Shown here: piece after piece, positions 33,410-42,159 of the stretch
How positions within the stretch are numbered: the stretch's first letter is position 1
Layout: every line of letters begins with the position of its first letter
NCBI GenBank assembly: GCA_963814875.1
Contig: CAWFFJ010000015.1
Span: 372,001-436,000, forward strand
Reading direction: 5' to 3'
Origin: CAVSIS01 sp963814875
GTDB lineage: Bacteria > Acidobacteriota > Thermoanaerobaculia > Thermoanaerobaculales > Sulfomarinibacteraceae
DNA length: 64,000 bases
Translations under genes and position numbers: made by a program
The notes under the pieces: generated by a model
Told to the model about the DNA's origin: nothing
The model's database searches: none
Seen by the model: the letters and a program-made list of their open reading frames with translations, nothing else

Positions 33410-34648
33410 ATGCGGAACTGGAAGCTGGGGCTCGCGACCGTGCTCATGATGGCCGCCGCGGCGACGGTGCTCGCCGCCGAACCCAAGGAGCTCGACCCAC
33501 TGCTCAAGCTGCTCGTGAAGAAGGGAGTGATCACCCAGGAGGAGGCCCAGTCGCTGCAGGCCGAGGCCGCGGCCGAGCAGGCGAAGCCGGCGCCGGCTGC
33601 GGCGCCCACACCCGCGGCGCCGGCACCTGCGCTGAAGGGGCTCAAGATCGGGACCACGACCTACCTGTCCTACCAAGACGGCCGCGATGCGGGTGGCGAC
33701 TTCAGCCGCTTCACCATCAAGCGCGGCTACATCGACATCCGTCAGTCGATCACCGAGGTCTTCTCCGCCCGCCTCACTCCTGACGTGACCCAGGACTCGG
33801 GCGGCGATTTCAAGGTCCGCTTCAAGTACGCCTACGGCCAGTTCCAGTGGCAGCAGCTCGGCGTCCTCGGCAAGCCCACGATCGAGTTCGGCATCGCCCA
33901 CATGCCATGGCTGGACTTCGAGGAGAGCATCAACCGCTACCGAATGCAGGACACGATGTTCCTGGAGCGCAACGGGATCTTCAACTCGGCCGACGTCGGG
34001 GTCATGTTCGGCGCCAACCTCGGCGGGGAGATGCCCGAGGACTACCGCAAGAATGTCAACTCCCACTACGCCGGGCGGTGGGGCTCGTTCCAGGTCGGTG
34101 TCTACGATGGCGGCGGCTACCATGCGGCCGAGGCCAACACCGACAAGGTGCTCGAGGGCCGGTTCACGGTGCGTCCGCTGCCCGACGTTGTGCCCGGGCT
34201 GCAGCTCTCCCTCATGGGGGTCAACGGCAAGGGCAACGTCAAGGACCTGCCGGGCGCGCCCGCGCCGGACTGGACCGTGTTCAACGCGATGGTCAGCTAC
34301 GAGAGCCCCCGATTCGTCGCCACCGGGCAGTGGTACACCGGCGACGGCAACCAGAAGGGCAGCGCGGTCAAGGCCGACGGCAGCGCACGCTCCCAGGAGG
34401 GCTGGTCGCTGTTCGGCGAGGCCCGGCTCGATCCGGCGCGCGAGTGGGCCGCGATTGCCCGTTACGATCACTTCGACTCGGACGCCGACAGCTCGACCAA
34501 CGACGTCCAGAAGCGCTCGATCCTCGGCCTCGCGTGGTGGTTCTTCAAGGACAACGCGTGGCTGCTGGACTACGAGCAGGTGGAGCACAGCCTCGACGGG
34601 CTCGATACCGACCACCGGCTCCAGCTGACCCTGCAGATCAAGTACTGA
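33410..34648 (+). CDS. OprP/OprO-type phosphate-selective porin
   Basis: Outer-membrane porin of 412 residues. Signal peptide (MRNWKLGLATVLMMAAAATVLAA), then a short helical segment LLKLLVKKGVITQEEAQSLQ that is typical of trimeric OprP-like porins, a Pro/Ala linker, and a 16-strand-like barrel starting at KGLKIGTTTYLSYQDG and ending in LQLTLQIKY. GGAGGG precedes the ATG. The Pho box in front, and pstS after it, support phosphate uptake across the outer membrane. Confidence 0.9.
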   Translation: MRNWKLGLATVLMMAAAATVLAAEPKELDPLLKLLVKKGVITQEEAQSLQAEAAAEQAKPAPAAAPTPAAPAPALKGLKIGTTTYLSYQDGRDAGGDFSRFTIKRGYIDIRQSITEVFSARLTPDVTQDSGGDFKVRFKYAYGQFQWQQLGVLGKPTIEFGIAHMPWLDFEESINRYRMQDTMFLERNGIFNSADVGVMFGANLGGEMPEDYRKNVNSHYAGRWGSFQVGVYDGGGYHAAEANTDKVLEGRFTVRPLPDVVPGLQLSLMGVNGKGNVKDLPGAPAPDWTVFNAMVSYESPRFVATGQWYTGDGNQKGSAVKADGSARSQEGWSLFGEARLDPAREWAAIARYDHFDSDADSSTNDVQKRSILGLAWWFFKDNAWLLDYEQVEHSLDGLDTDHRLQLTLQIKY

Positions 34649-34690
34649 CCGTGGCTGCCGGCGCCTTGAGGAACGTCGCTGTCTGCACCG

Positions 34691-34708
34691 CTTTACACCA
34701 TCTTCACG
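34691..34708 (+). promoter_or_regulatory. Pho box of pst operon
   Basis: CTTTACA-CCAT-CTTCACG, 11-base period, followed after nine bases by the -10-like TAGCCT (34718-34723). RNA would start near 34730. Confidence 0.7.
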
Positions 34709-34741
34709 GCACCGGCCTAGCCTGCATGTCTCGCTAGGTCG

Positions 34742-34870
34742 CGTAGCGAGGGCGCCGAGATGTCTGCGAGCGTGGAGCTATCGAGTGACGAGACACCGAG
34801 GCGTATCCGTAGATACGTCGCAGGTGTTGAGTTGCGAGAGAGCCCGCGATGGTTGGCATATCGGTGCCCG
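34742..34870 (+). repeat. interspersed repeat, copy A, in pstS leader
   Basis: Core 34751-34778 matches the reverse complement of 48671-48698 at 25 of 28 positions (GGCGCCGAGATG then GCGTGGAGC). A hairpin CGTATC-CGTA-GATACG follows (34802-34817); copy B has a different stem sequence there but keeps a hairpin. The 306 bases between porin and pstS hold the Pho box, this repeat and the pstS ribosome site, with no credible gene. Confidence 0.6.
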
Positions 34871-34954
34871 CAGTACGGACCTGGTGAGACATGTAGGCAA
34901 ACGTCCCACGGACAGCGTCCCGGTCCGCGCACCGGGGCGACCAAGGAGAAGACC

Positions 34955-35929
34955 ATGAAGCTCCGTCGTCATCTCGCCGTCCTGACCCTCGCTCTCGGCG
35001 CGGCCGGCCTCGCCGCCGCCGCCGGCCCGAGCATCGACCCCAACCTGCCTGCGTACAAGCCCGTCAAGGGCCTGCGCGGCACCCTCAACGCCGCCGGCTC
35101 GGACACCATGCTCGAGCTCCAGACCCTGATGGCGGAGGAGTTCAACAAGCTCTACCCCCAGGTCAAGGTGCAGATCGAGGGCAAGGGCTCGTCGACTGCG
35201 CCGCCGGCGCTCATCGAGGGCACCGTCCAGCTCGGCGACATGTCTCGCGACATGAAGAACAAGGAGCTCGACACCTTCGAGGAGAAGTTCGGCTACCCGC
35301 CGACCCGCTTCGACGTCGCCCTCGACACCCTGGCGGTGTTCGTCAACAAGGACAACCCGGTCACGTCCCTGACCCTGCAGCAGGTGGACGCGATCTTCTC
35401 CAAGGGCCGCAACTGCGGCTCCCCGACCGACATCAGCGTGTGGGGACAGCTCGGCCTCGGCGCCGACTGGGCGACCGCGCCGATCTCCCTGTACGGCCGC
35501 AACGCCGCCTCCGGCACCTACGGCTTCTTCAAAGAGCACGCGATGTGCAAGGGCGACTACAAGGACTCGGTCAAGGAGCAGCCGGGCTCCGCCTCGGTCG
35601 TGCAGGGGATCGAGAAGGACCGCTACGGCATCGGCTACTCCGGGATCGGCTATGCCACCTCCGGCGTCCGCACCGTGCCGCTGTCGCCGGGTGAGGGTCA
35701 GCCCGCCATTCCGGCGACCTCCGAGCACGCCAAGGACGGCAGCTACCCGCTGGCGCGGTTCCTCCACGTCTACATCAACCGGGCGCCCGGCAAGCCGGTT
35801 GACCGCTTGACTGCCGAGTACCTGCGCTTCATGCTTTCCGCACAGGGCCAGCAGGTGATCATCAAGGCCGGGTTTGACCCGCTCGACGCGAAGTTCGTCG
35901 CGACCCAGCTCGCTCAGCTCGAGAACTAG
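34955..35929 (+). CDS. pstS: phosphate-binding protein PstS
   Basis: Periplasmic phosphate receptor of 324 residues with signal peptide (cleavage near LAAAAG). Phosphate-binding loops: LNAAGSDTMLELQTLMAEEF, EGKGSSTAPPALIEG with GDMSRDM, and GRNAASGTYGFFKEHAM. It is the longer PstS variant that goes with the large PstC/PstA found in gammaproteobacteria. AAGGAG lies nine bases before the ATG. First gene of pstS-pstC-pstA-pstB-phoU-phoB-phoR, behind a Pho box and a leader of about 225 bases. Confidence 0.95.
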   Translation: MKLRRHLAVLTLALGAAGLAAAAGPSIDPNLPAYKPVKGLRGTLNAAGSDTMLELQTLMAEEFNKLYPQVKVQIEGKGSSTAPPALIEGTVQLGDMSRDMKNKELDTFEEKFGYPPTRFDVALDTLAVFVNKDNPVTSLTLQQVDAIFSKGRNCGSPTDISVWGQLGLGADWATAPISLYGRNAASGTYGFFKEHAMCKGDYKDSVKEQPGSASVVQGIEKDRYGIGYSGIGYATSGVRTVPLSPGEGQPAIPATSEHAKDGSYPLARFLHVYINRAPGKPVDRLTAEYLRFMLSAQGQQVIIKAGFDPLDAKFVATQLAQLEN

Positions 35930-35940
35930 GACCGTATCTG

Positions 35941-38202
35941 GTGGCCACCCTGCTCACCGAGCAGCACAAGGACCGAGTCGCCGGCGCGGTGATCCGCGCC
36001 GGCGGCCTGTTTGTGATCGTGGTGGTCATCGGCATCGTGGCCAACATCAGCTACCAGGCCGTCCCGCTCTTCCTCGGGGCGCGGCAGGGTCCTCTCGAGA
36101 CGCTCGGCAGCGGCCCTGCCCTCGCGGTCGGTTCGGACCCGAGGCGTGAAACCCCCTGGGCCTTGAGGCCGGACGGAACGATCGACTTTCCGGGCTCGTC
36201 GGTGGAGCGGGTGGAGGTGCTGCCCCAGCCGGTGCACCTGGTCGCCGCCGACGCCGAGATCCACGATCTCGTCGTTGCCCTCGCCGACGACGGAACGGTG
36301 ACCGTCGGCCGTGTCCGCTTCACCGACGTATGGCAGGGCGCGAAACGCTCCACCTCGGCGCGGTGGCGCCCATCGGCCGACCCGCTCCGCCTGCCTGAGG
36401 GCCGTCACTGGACGGGCGCGACTGCGAACGTCGACGACGACGGCGCGGTGCTGGTGGCGGCGTGGGACGCCGACGGTCGGCTCGAGCTCCAGCGCTGGGA
36501 TCCGGACGACGAGGCGTGGAGCAGACAGGCAGCTCCTGCCGTGGCTCAGGTGACGACCGCAGCCGTCGCCGAGGGCATGGCGTCACTGGCCGTGGTCGAG
36601 CGTGACGGGCACCTGCGGATCTTTCGTCAGCCGAGCGGCGAGGAGCTCGCCGTCGAAGGCCTCAGGGAACCGGCGGTGGCCGTCCGCTACCTGATCGGCG
36701 GCGGCACCCTGGTCGTCACCGGCTCGGTTGGCTCGGTGGCGGTGCTGCTCCAGGTCCCCCGGGTTAGGGTCGTCAACCGCACCGACCGGCCGGCCCAGGC
36801 TGCCGGGGTCATCGTGCCGCCGGGGGGCGAGCGGGTCGTGCCGGACGATCAGGTCGGCGCCTCGCTCGCGTCACGGCCCGACGTCGAGGTCGCCTCGGCG
36901 GTGCCGGCGTACGAGGTCGTCCGCGAGCTGCCGGGCCTCGGCGCGCGGCCAACCGTGATCGCGCCCTCGGACCGGCGACGGGGGTTCCTGGTCGGCGGAG
37001 CCGACGGCACGGTTGCGCTTTACTTCTCGACCTCGGCGCGGCGCCTGCTCGACAGCCGCTGGGGCAACGGCCCGGTCACGGCGCTCGCGATGGACCCCAA
37101 GGCGGACGGGGCCATGGCGGCGGTCGGCGGCGAACTGCTGCGCCGCAGCCTCGACAACCCGCATCCCGAGGTGACGCTCGGGACCCTCTTCCTCCCGGTC
37201 TGGTACGAGGGCTACGCCGCGCCGAAGTGGGTCTGGCAGTCGACCGGCGGCAGCGATGCCTTCGAGCCCAAGCTGAGCCTGTGGCCGCTGCTCTTCGGGA
37301 CGCTCAAGGCGACCCTGTACGCGATGCTGATCTCGGTGCCGCTGGCGCTGCTCGCCGCGGTCTACGTCTCCCAGCTCGCGCCGCCCTGGGTCCAGACCCT
37401 GGTCAAGCCCACCCTCGAGCTGATGGCCGGCGTACCTTCGGTGGTGGTCGGCTTCCTGGCCGCCCTGTGGCTCGCGCCCCGTCTCGAAGGCGCCCTGCTC
37501 GGCGCGCTGCTGTGGCTCGTCTCGTTGCCGCTGTCGGTGGTGCTCGCGATCGCGGTGTGGCGAACGGTGCCTGAAGGCTGGCGCCGCCGGCTGCCGGCGG
37601 GCGGTGAGCTCGCCGTTCTCCTCGCGGCCGCCGCCGCGGTGGGCTGGGCGGCGTTCGCGCTCGCGGGACCGCTCGAGGGCTGGCTGTTCGACGGCAACTT
37701 CCAGCGCTACCTGTTCACTGACCTCGGGATCCGCTACGACCAGCGCAACGCCCTGGTGGTCGGGATCGCGCTCGGATTCGCGGTCATTCCGGTGATCTTC
37801 ACCATCGCCGAGGACGCGTGCTCGGCGGTGCCGGGCACCCTGGTCAGCGCGGCCCGCGCGCTCGGGGCGACCCGCTGGCAGACCGCCGTCCGCCTCGTGG
37901 TGCCCGCCGCGAGCCCGGGCCTGTTCGCCGCGGTCATGCTCGGCCTCGGCCGTGCGGTCGGCGAGACCATGATCGTGCTCATGGCCGCCGGCAACACCCC
38001 GCTGCTCGACCTGTCGGCGTTCAACGGCATGCGCACCATGTCGGCCGCGATCGCGGTGGAGATCCCCGAGGCCCCGGTCGGAGGGACCCTTTTCCGGGTC
38101 CTGTTCCTGACCGGCACACTGCTGTTCGTTCTCACCCTGGTCCTCACCACCGCGGCGGACGCGGTCGGACGCTACCTGCGGAGGCGGTATGGCCGCTTCT
38201 GA
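35941..38202 (+). CDS. pstC: phosphate ABC transporter permease PstC, long form
   Basis: Inner-membrane permease of 753 residues, more than twice the classic PstC. Segment 1 (about 19-41) is followed by some 380 periplasmic residues in beta-propeller-like repeats (VVALADDGTVTVG, LVAAWDADGRLELQRWD, LAVVERDGHLRIFR, FLVGGADGTVALYF). The standard permease part begins near residue 440, with the ABC-coupling loop SAARALGATRWQTAVRLVVP near 640. The GTG start at 35941 has a weak ribosome site and lies 11 bases after pstS. It overlaps pstA by 14 bases. Large PstC forms of this type are known in Pseudomonas and Shewanella. Confidence 0.92.
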   Translation: MATLLTEQHKDRVAGAVIRAGGLFVIVVVIGIVANISYQAVPLFLGARQGPLETLGSGPALAVGSDPRRETPWALRPDGTIDFPGSSVERVEVLPQPVHLVAADAEIHDLVVALADDGTVTVGRVRFTDVWQGAKRSTSARWRPSADPLRLPEGRHWTGATANVDDDGAVLVAAWDADGRLELQRWDPDDEAWSRQAAPAVAQVTTAAVAEGMASLAVVERDGHLRIFRQPSGEELAVEGLREPAVAVRYLIGGGTLVVTGSVGSVAVLLQVPRVRVVNRTDRPAQAAGVIVPPGGERVVPDDQVGASLASRPDVEVASAVPAYEVVRELPGLGARPTVIAPSDRRRGFLVGGADGTVALYFSTSARRLLDSRWGNGPVTALAMDPKADGAMAAVGGELLRRSLDNPHPEVTLGTLFLPVWYEGYAAPKWVWQSTGGSDAFEPKLSLWPLLFGTLKATLYAMLISVPLALLAAVYVSQLAPPWVQTLVKPTLELMAGVPSVVVGFLAALWLAPRLEGALLGALLWLVSLPLSVVLAIAVWRTVPEGWRRRLPAGGELAVLLAAAAAVGWAAFALAGPLEGWLFDGNFQRYLFTDLGIRYDQRNALVVGIALGFAVIPVIFTIAEDACSAVPGTLVSAARALGATRWQTAVRLVVPAASPGLFAAVMLGLGRAVGETMIVLMAAGNTPLLDLSAFNGMRTMSAAIAVEIPEAPVGGTLFRVLFLTGTLLFVLTLVLTTAADAVGRYLRRRYGRF

Positions 38203-39856
38203 GCCGCGGTCCTCCGACTTCGTGCGCCGCACCACGATGGCGCCCGGCCTGCCCGGGGTGTGGACCACCGCGCTCGCGACCGCGCTGGTCCTCGGCCTGC
38301 TCGCGGTGCTGCTGTGGATCGTGGTGTCCAACGCGATCGGGTGGTTCTGGCCCTCCCGCGTGGCCGAGGTCCAGCTCGCCGACGGTCGGGTGCTGGTCGG
38401 CGAACCGAGCGGGCGCGAGCCGATCCACGGCGCTGCCCCGGGCTCAGAGACCGGCGGCGACCAGGTCCAGTTCAAGGTCGGCAACCGCGATCTCGGCGGG
38501 CGCGACTTCGTCTGGGTCAACGAGAGCGACATCGTCCGGCGCTCCCGTCCGGACGACCTCGTGCGGGTGGTGCGGAGCGAGTACGGTGACGCCTTCGGCC
38601 GCATCATCTCGTTGTCGGGCACCGACGGCACGGTCGTGGATCATCCGTCGGTCGACCGGGTCCGGGCTCTCCTCGCCGAGGGCAGCGGTCTGCGCCGTGA
38701 GCGAGAGCGTCTGACGAAGCGATCGGAACGCGTTCGCGCGCCTTTGACCCACGCCGAGGAGGCGCTCGACCAGGTCGAGCGGTCCGCCCGCACCGCCGAC
38801 TCCGAAGCCCGCGCGAAGGCCGAGGGGCTCAAGCAGCGGGTCGACGAGCTCGGCAAGGCGCTCAACCCGGAGCTCGACACGATCTCGCACAAGATCGTCT
38901 CCCTCAACGCGCGTCTCGCCGCCGGCGGGCTCGAGCTCGAAAGCGGCGCCGACGCCTTCCGCGTCCCCCTCGGCCACGTGCTCGAGGTGCTGTGGCCGAA
39001 CCGCATGGGCGTGCTCGCCCGAACCCTGCACGCGCTCCGCGAGGCGGTCCTGTTCCTCGTCACCGAGCCGCGCGAGGCCAACACCGAGGGCGGCGTCTTT
39101 CCGGCCCTGTTCGGGACCGTGCTGCTGGTCCTGCTGATGAGCCTCGCGGTGGTTCCGCTGGGCGTGATCACCGCCGTCTACATGACCGAGTACGCCCGCG
39201 ACGGCATGCTCCTGAGGCTCGCCAACCAAGCGGTCAACAATCTCGCCGGGGTGCCTTCGATCGTGTTCGGGATGTTCGGGCTCGCGTTCTTCATCTACGG
39301 CATCGGCGGCAGCATCGATCGCACCTTCTTCGCCGACCGCCTGCCGACCCCGACCTTCGGTACCGGCGGCATCCTGTGGGCCTCGCTGACGCTCGCGCTG
39401 CTGACCGTTCCGGTGGTGGTGGTGGCGACCCGCGAGGGCCTGCTCGCGGTACCGCACAGCTGGCGCGAGGGCTCGCTCGCCCTCGGCGCGACCCAGTGGC
39501 AGACCCTGCGCCGGATCATCCTGCCGGCGGCGATGCCGGGGATCCTGACCGGCCTCATCCTCGCGGTCAGCCGCGCCGCCGGGGAGGTCGCGCCGCTGAT
39601 GCTCACCGGCGCGGTCAAGCTCGCCCCGAGCCTGCCGGTCGACGGCACGCCGCCCTTCCTGCACCTGCAGCGCAAGTTCATGCACCTCGGATTCCACATC
39701 TACGACGTCTCGATGCAGTCCCCCAACGTCGAGGCGGCCAAGCCGATGGCCTTCGCCACCACCCTCGTCCTGCTCGTGCTCGTGGTGGCGATGAACCTGA
39801 CCGCGATCGTGATCCGCCGGCGCCTGCGCCGAGCCTACCGCGGCCAGGCGGTGTGA
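38189..39856 (+). CDS. pstA: phosphate ABC transporter permease PstA, long form
   Basis: Inner-membrane permease of 555 residues. Segment 1 (about 28-52) is followed by a 230-residue periplasmic insert with beta strands (AEVQLADGRVLVGEPSG) and a coiled coil around 165-245 (RRERERLTKRSERVRAPLTH and on). The classic permease domain starts near residue 290; the coupling loop is REGSLALGATQWQTLRRIIL near 430. Partner of the long PstC: both have extra periplasmic parts that could contact each other or PstS. Overlaps pstC and is coupled to pstB. Confidence 0.92.
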   Translation: MAASEPRSSDFVRRTTMAPGLPGVWTTALATALVLGLLAVLLWIVVSNAIGWFWPSRVAEVQLADGRVLVGEPSGREPIHGAAPGSETGGDQVQFKVGNRDLGGRDFVWVNESDIVRRSRPDDLVRVVRSEYGDAFGRIISLSGTDGTVVDHPSVDRVRALLAEGSGLRRERERLTKRSERVRAPLTHAEEALDQVERSARTADSEARAKAEGLKQRVDELGKALNPELDTISHKIVSLNARLAAGGLELESGADAFRVPLGHVLEVLWPNRMGVLARTLHALREAVLFLVTEPREANTEGGVFPALFGTVLLVLLMSLAVVPLGVITAVYMTEYARDGMLLRLANQAVNNLAGVPSIVFGMFGLAFFIYGIGGSIDRTFFADRLPTPTFGTGGILWASLTLALLTVPVVVVATREGLLAVPHSWREGSLALGATQWQTLRRIILPAAMPGILTGLILAVSRAAGEVAPLMLTGAVKLAPSLPVDGTPPFLHLQRKFMHLGFHIYDVSMQSPNVEAAKPMAFATTLVLLVLVVAMNLTAIVIRRRLRRAYRGQAV

Positions 39857-40629
39857 GGACGCCCGTGACCGACTCCCGAGCAATGCTGACGTCCCGTGAC
39901 CTCGACCTGTTCTACGGCGAGACCCAGGCACTGAAGAAGATCACCCTCGCCATGCCGGAGCACCGCATCACCGCCCTGATCGGACCTTCCGGCTGCGGCA
40001 AGTCGACCTTTCTGCGCTGCTTCAACCGGATGAACGACGTCATCGAAGGGGTCCGGGTGACGGGCGAGGTCAAGGTCGACGGGCAGGACATCTACCATCC
40101 CGCGATCGACCTCGAGCGGCTGCGCAAGCGGGTCGGGATGGTGTTCCAGAAGTCGAACCCGTTCCCGATGTCGATCCGCGACAACATCACCTTCGGCCCG
40201 CGCATGTCCGGCGTGCGCGACCGCGCCCGGCTCGGCGAGACGGTCGAGCGCTCGCTCAAGCAGGCCGACCTGTGGAACGAGGTCAAGGACCGGCTCAACG
40301 ACTCCGCGCTCGACCTCTCGGGCGGGCAGCAGCAGCGGCTGTGCATCGCGCGCGCCCTCGCCAACGAGCCCGAGGTGCTGCTGCTCGACGAGCCCGCCTC
40401 GGCGCTCGACCCGATCTCGACCGCCAAGATCGAGGAGACCCTGCTCCAGCTCAAGGACCGCTACACGATCGTGATCGTCACCCACAACCTCCAGCAGGCG
40501 GCCCGGATCGCCGACCTGACGGCGTTCTTCATGCTCGGCGAGCTGGTCGAGTTCTCCGTGACCACAGCCATGTTCACCAACCCGACCGAGAAGCTCACGG
40601 AGGAGTACGTGACCGGAAGATTCGGCTGA
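39853..40629 (+). CDS. pstB: phosphate ABC transporter ATPase PstB
   Basis: Cytosolic ATPase of the Pst importer. Walker A GPSGCGKST, Q-loop VFQKSNPFPMS, signature LSGGQQQR, Walker B VLLLDEPASALDP and the switch His in VTHN are all present. GTG 39853 overlaps the pstA stop as GTGA, a pattern repeated in this genome; GTG 39865 or ATG 39883 are other in-frame starts, the latter giving a 248-residue protein near family length. Confidence 0.96.
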   Translation: MRTPVTDSRAMLTSRDLDLFYGETQALKKITLAMPEHRITALIGPSGCGKSTFLRCFNRMNDVIEGVRVTGEVKVDGQDIYHPAIDLERLRKRVGMVFQKSNPFPMSIRDNITFGPRMSGVRDRARLGETVERSLKQADLWNEVKDRLNDSALDLSGGQQQRLCIARALANEPEVLLLDEPASALDPISTAKIEETLLQLKDRYTIVIVTHNLQQAARIADLTAFFMLGELVEFSVTTAMFTNPTEKLTEEYVTGRFG

Positions 40630-40750
40630 CTGATACGATGCGAGCGCAGGTCCCCGACCGTTTGCGCCGTGTGCCGCGCCACCGGCGGGGCCCAACGGCC
40701 CGAACGGCGCCGGTGTCGTGGGGCTTCCACGGGGTGCCCGAGGAGATGTG

Positions 40751-41449
40751 ATGCAGCGACAGTTCGAGATCGAGATCGAGCAGATCAAGCAGACCGTGCT
40801 GACCATGGCCGGGCTGGCCGAGAAGTCCCTCGAGGACGTCAGCCGCGCCCTGATCGAGCGCGACTCCGACCTCGCCCGCGCGGTGATCGACCTCGACGAC
40901 GAGATCGACCGTCACGAGGTTCTGATCGACCAGCTCACCGCCGAGTTCATCGTCCGCCACCAGCCGACGGCGGTCGACCTGCGCTTCGTCCTGGTTGCGA
41001 TCAAGCTCGGCCCGGAGCTCGAGCGGATCGCGGACAACGCGGTCAACATCGCCCAGCGGGTGCTCCACCTCAACGCGCGGCCGCCGGTCAAGCCGCTGAT
41101 CGACCTGCCGCGGATGCTGGCGGTGGCGCGGGCCATGGTCAGCGACTCGATCTCGGCGTTCGTCGCCCGCGACACCGTCCTGGCGCGCGAGGTCATCCGC
41201 CGTGACGACGAGGTCGACGCGCTCTACGTTCAGATCTTCCGCGAGCTGCTGACCTTCATGATGGAGGATCCGTCCACCATCACCCGCGCCCTCGACCTCA
41301 TCTTCACCGCCCGTTTCGCGGAGCGCGTGGCCGACCAGGCGACCAACATTGCCGAGGAGGTGGTCTACCTGGCGGAGGCGCAGAACATCCGTCACACCGC
41401 GATCGACGGCGGCGAGCGCAAGCACAAGGAGGACTTCCCGGCGGACTGA
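40751..41449 (+). CDS. phoU: phosphate signalling protein PhoU
   Basis: Cytosolic regulator of 232 residues, two repeats of a three-helix bundle. Each repeat has its metal-binding E/DXXXD pattern (LGPELERIADNAVNIA near residue 95, TARFAERVADQATNIAEEVVYL near 200). It mediates the signal from PstSCAB to PhoR in known systems. It starts 121 bases after pstB; GAGGAG precedes the ATG. Confidence 0.95.
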   Translation: MQRQFEIEIEQIKQTVLTMAGLAEKSLEDVSRALIERDSDLARAVIDLDDEIDRHEVLIDQLTAEFIVRHQPTAVDLRFVLVAIKLGPELERIADNAVNIAQRVLHLNARPPVKPLIDLPRMLAVARAMVSDSISAFVARDTVLAREVIRRDDEVDALYVQIFRELLTFMMEDPSTITRALDLIFTARFAERVADQATNIAEEVVYLAEAQNIRHTAIDGGERKHKEDFPAD

Positions 41450-41472
41450 GCGCCGCCGCCGAAGGAGGAGCC

Positions 41473-42159
41473 ATGTCCCGTGAACGGATCGCCCTCGTCG
41501 AGGACGACGCCGACCTCTCGGCCAGCCTCGTGCTCGCCCTCGACAAGGAGGGCTTCCAGACGACCCGCTACGCGACCGGCCGCGAGGGCCTCAACGGGAT
41601 CCTCGGCAGCCCGCCGGACCTCGTCCTGCTCGACCTCAACCTGCCCGACCTCGACGGCCTCGGCGTGTGCCGGGAGCTGCGCGACACCGAGGCCGTGCGC
41701 GACCTGCCGATCATCATGCTCACCGCGCGGGTCGAGGAGTCGGACCGGGTCCTGGGGCTCGACCTCGGGGCCGACGACTACATCACCAAGCCCTTCTCGC
41801 TGCGCGAGCTCAAGAGCCGCATCCGCGCCCTGCTGCGCCGGCGCAGCCTCGACGGGGGCGTGCCCGAGGACGAGTACCGGGACTCCCGGCTCGAGGTGCG
41901 GCGCGGTCCGATGGACGTGGCCCTCGACGGCGCGCCGGTCCGCCTGACGGTTCGCGAGTTCGAGCTGTTGTGGTACCTGATCACCAACCGGCCCCGCGTC
42001 GCCTCGCGCGAGCGGGTCCTCGAGCGCGTGTGGGGGATCTCGTCGGACGTCGAGACGCGGACCGTCGACGTCCACATCCGCGCCCTGCGCGCCAAGCTCG
42101 GGGCCGAGGCAATCGAGACCGTGATCGGCGCCGGCTACCGCTTCCGGGGCTTTCCGTGA
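41473..42159 (+). CDS. phoB: PhoB-like response regulator
   Basis: OmpR/PhoB-class regulator of 228 residues. Receiver: acidic pocket D11/D12, phosphorylation site D54 (LVLLDLNLPD), T84 and K106 (TKPF). C-terminal winged helix from about 130 with VRLTVREFELLWYLI and the recognition segment ETRTVDVHIRALRAKL, then GAGYRF. It probably binds the CTTCACA repeats seen upstream of porin and pstS. Overlaps the kinase gene by four bases. Confidence 0.94.
   Translation: MSRERIALVEDDADLSASLVLALDKEGFQTTRYATGREGLNGILGSPPDLVLLDLNLPDLDGLGVCRELRDTEAVRDLPIIMLTARVEESDRVLGLDLGADDYITKPFSLRELKSRIRALLRRRSLDGGVPEDEYRDSRLEVRRGPMDVALDGAPVRLTVREFELLWYLITNRPRVASRERVLERVWGISSDVETRTVDVHIRALRAKLGAEAIETVIGAGYRFRGFP

Noticed and set aside
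34760..34954. Possible N-terminal extension or small peptide before pstS
   Set aside because: The in-frame stretch reads as the hairpin repeat (copy A), and pstS has a proper ribosome site and signal peptide at 34955.
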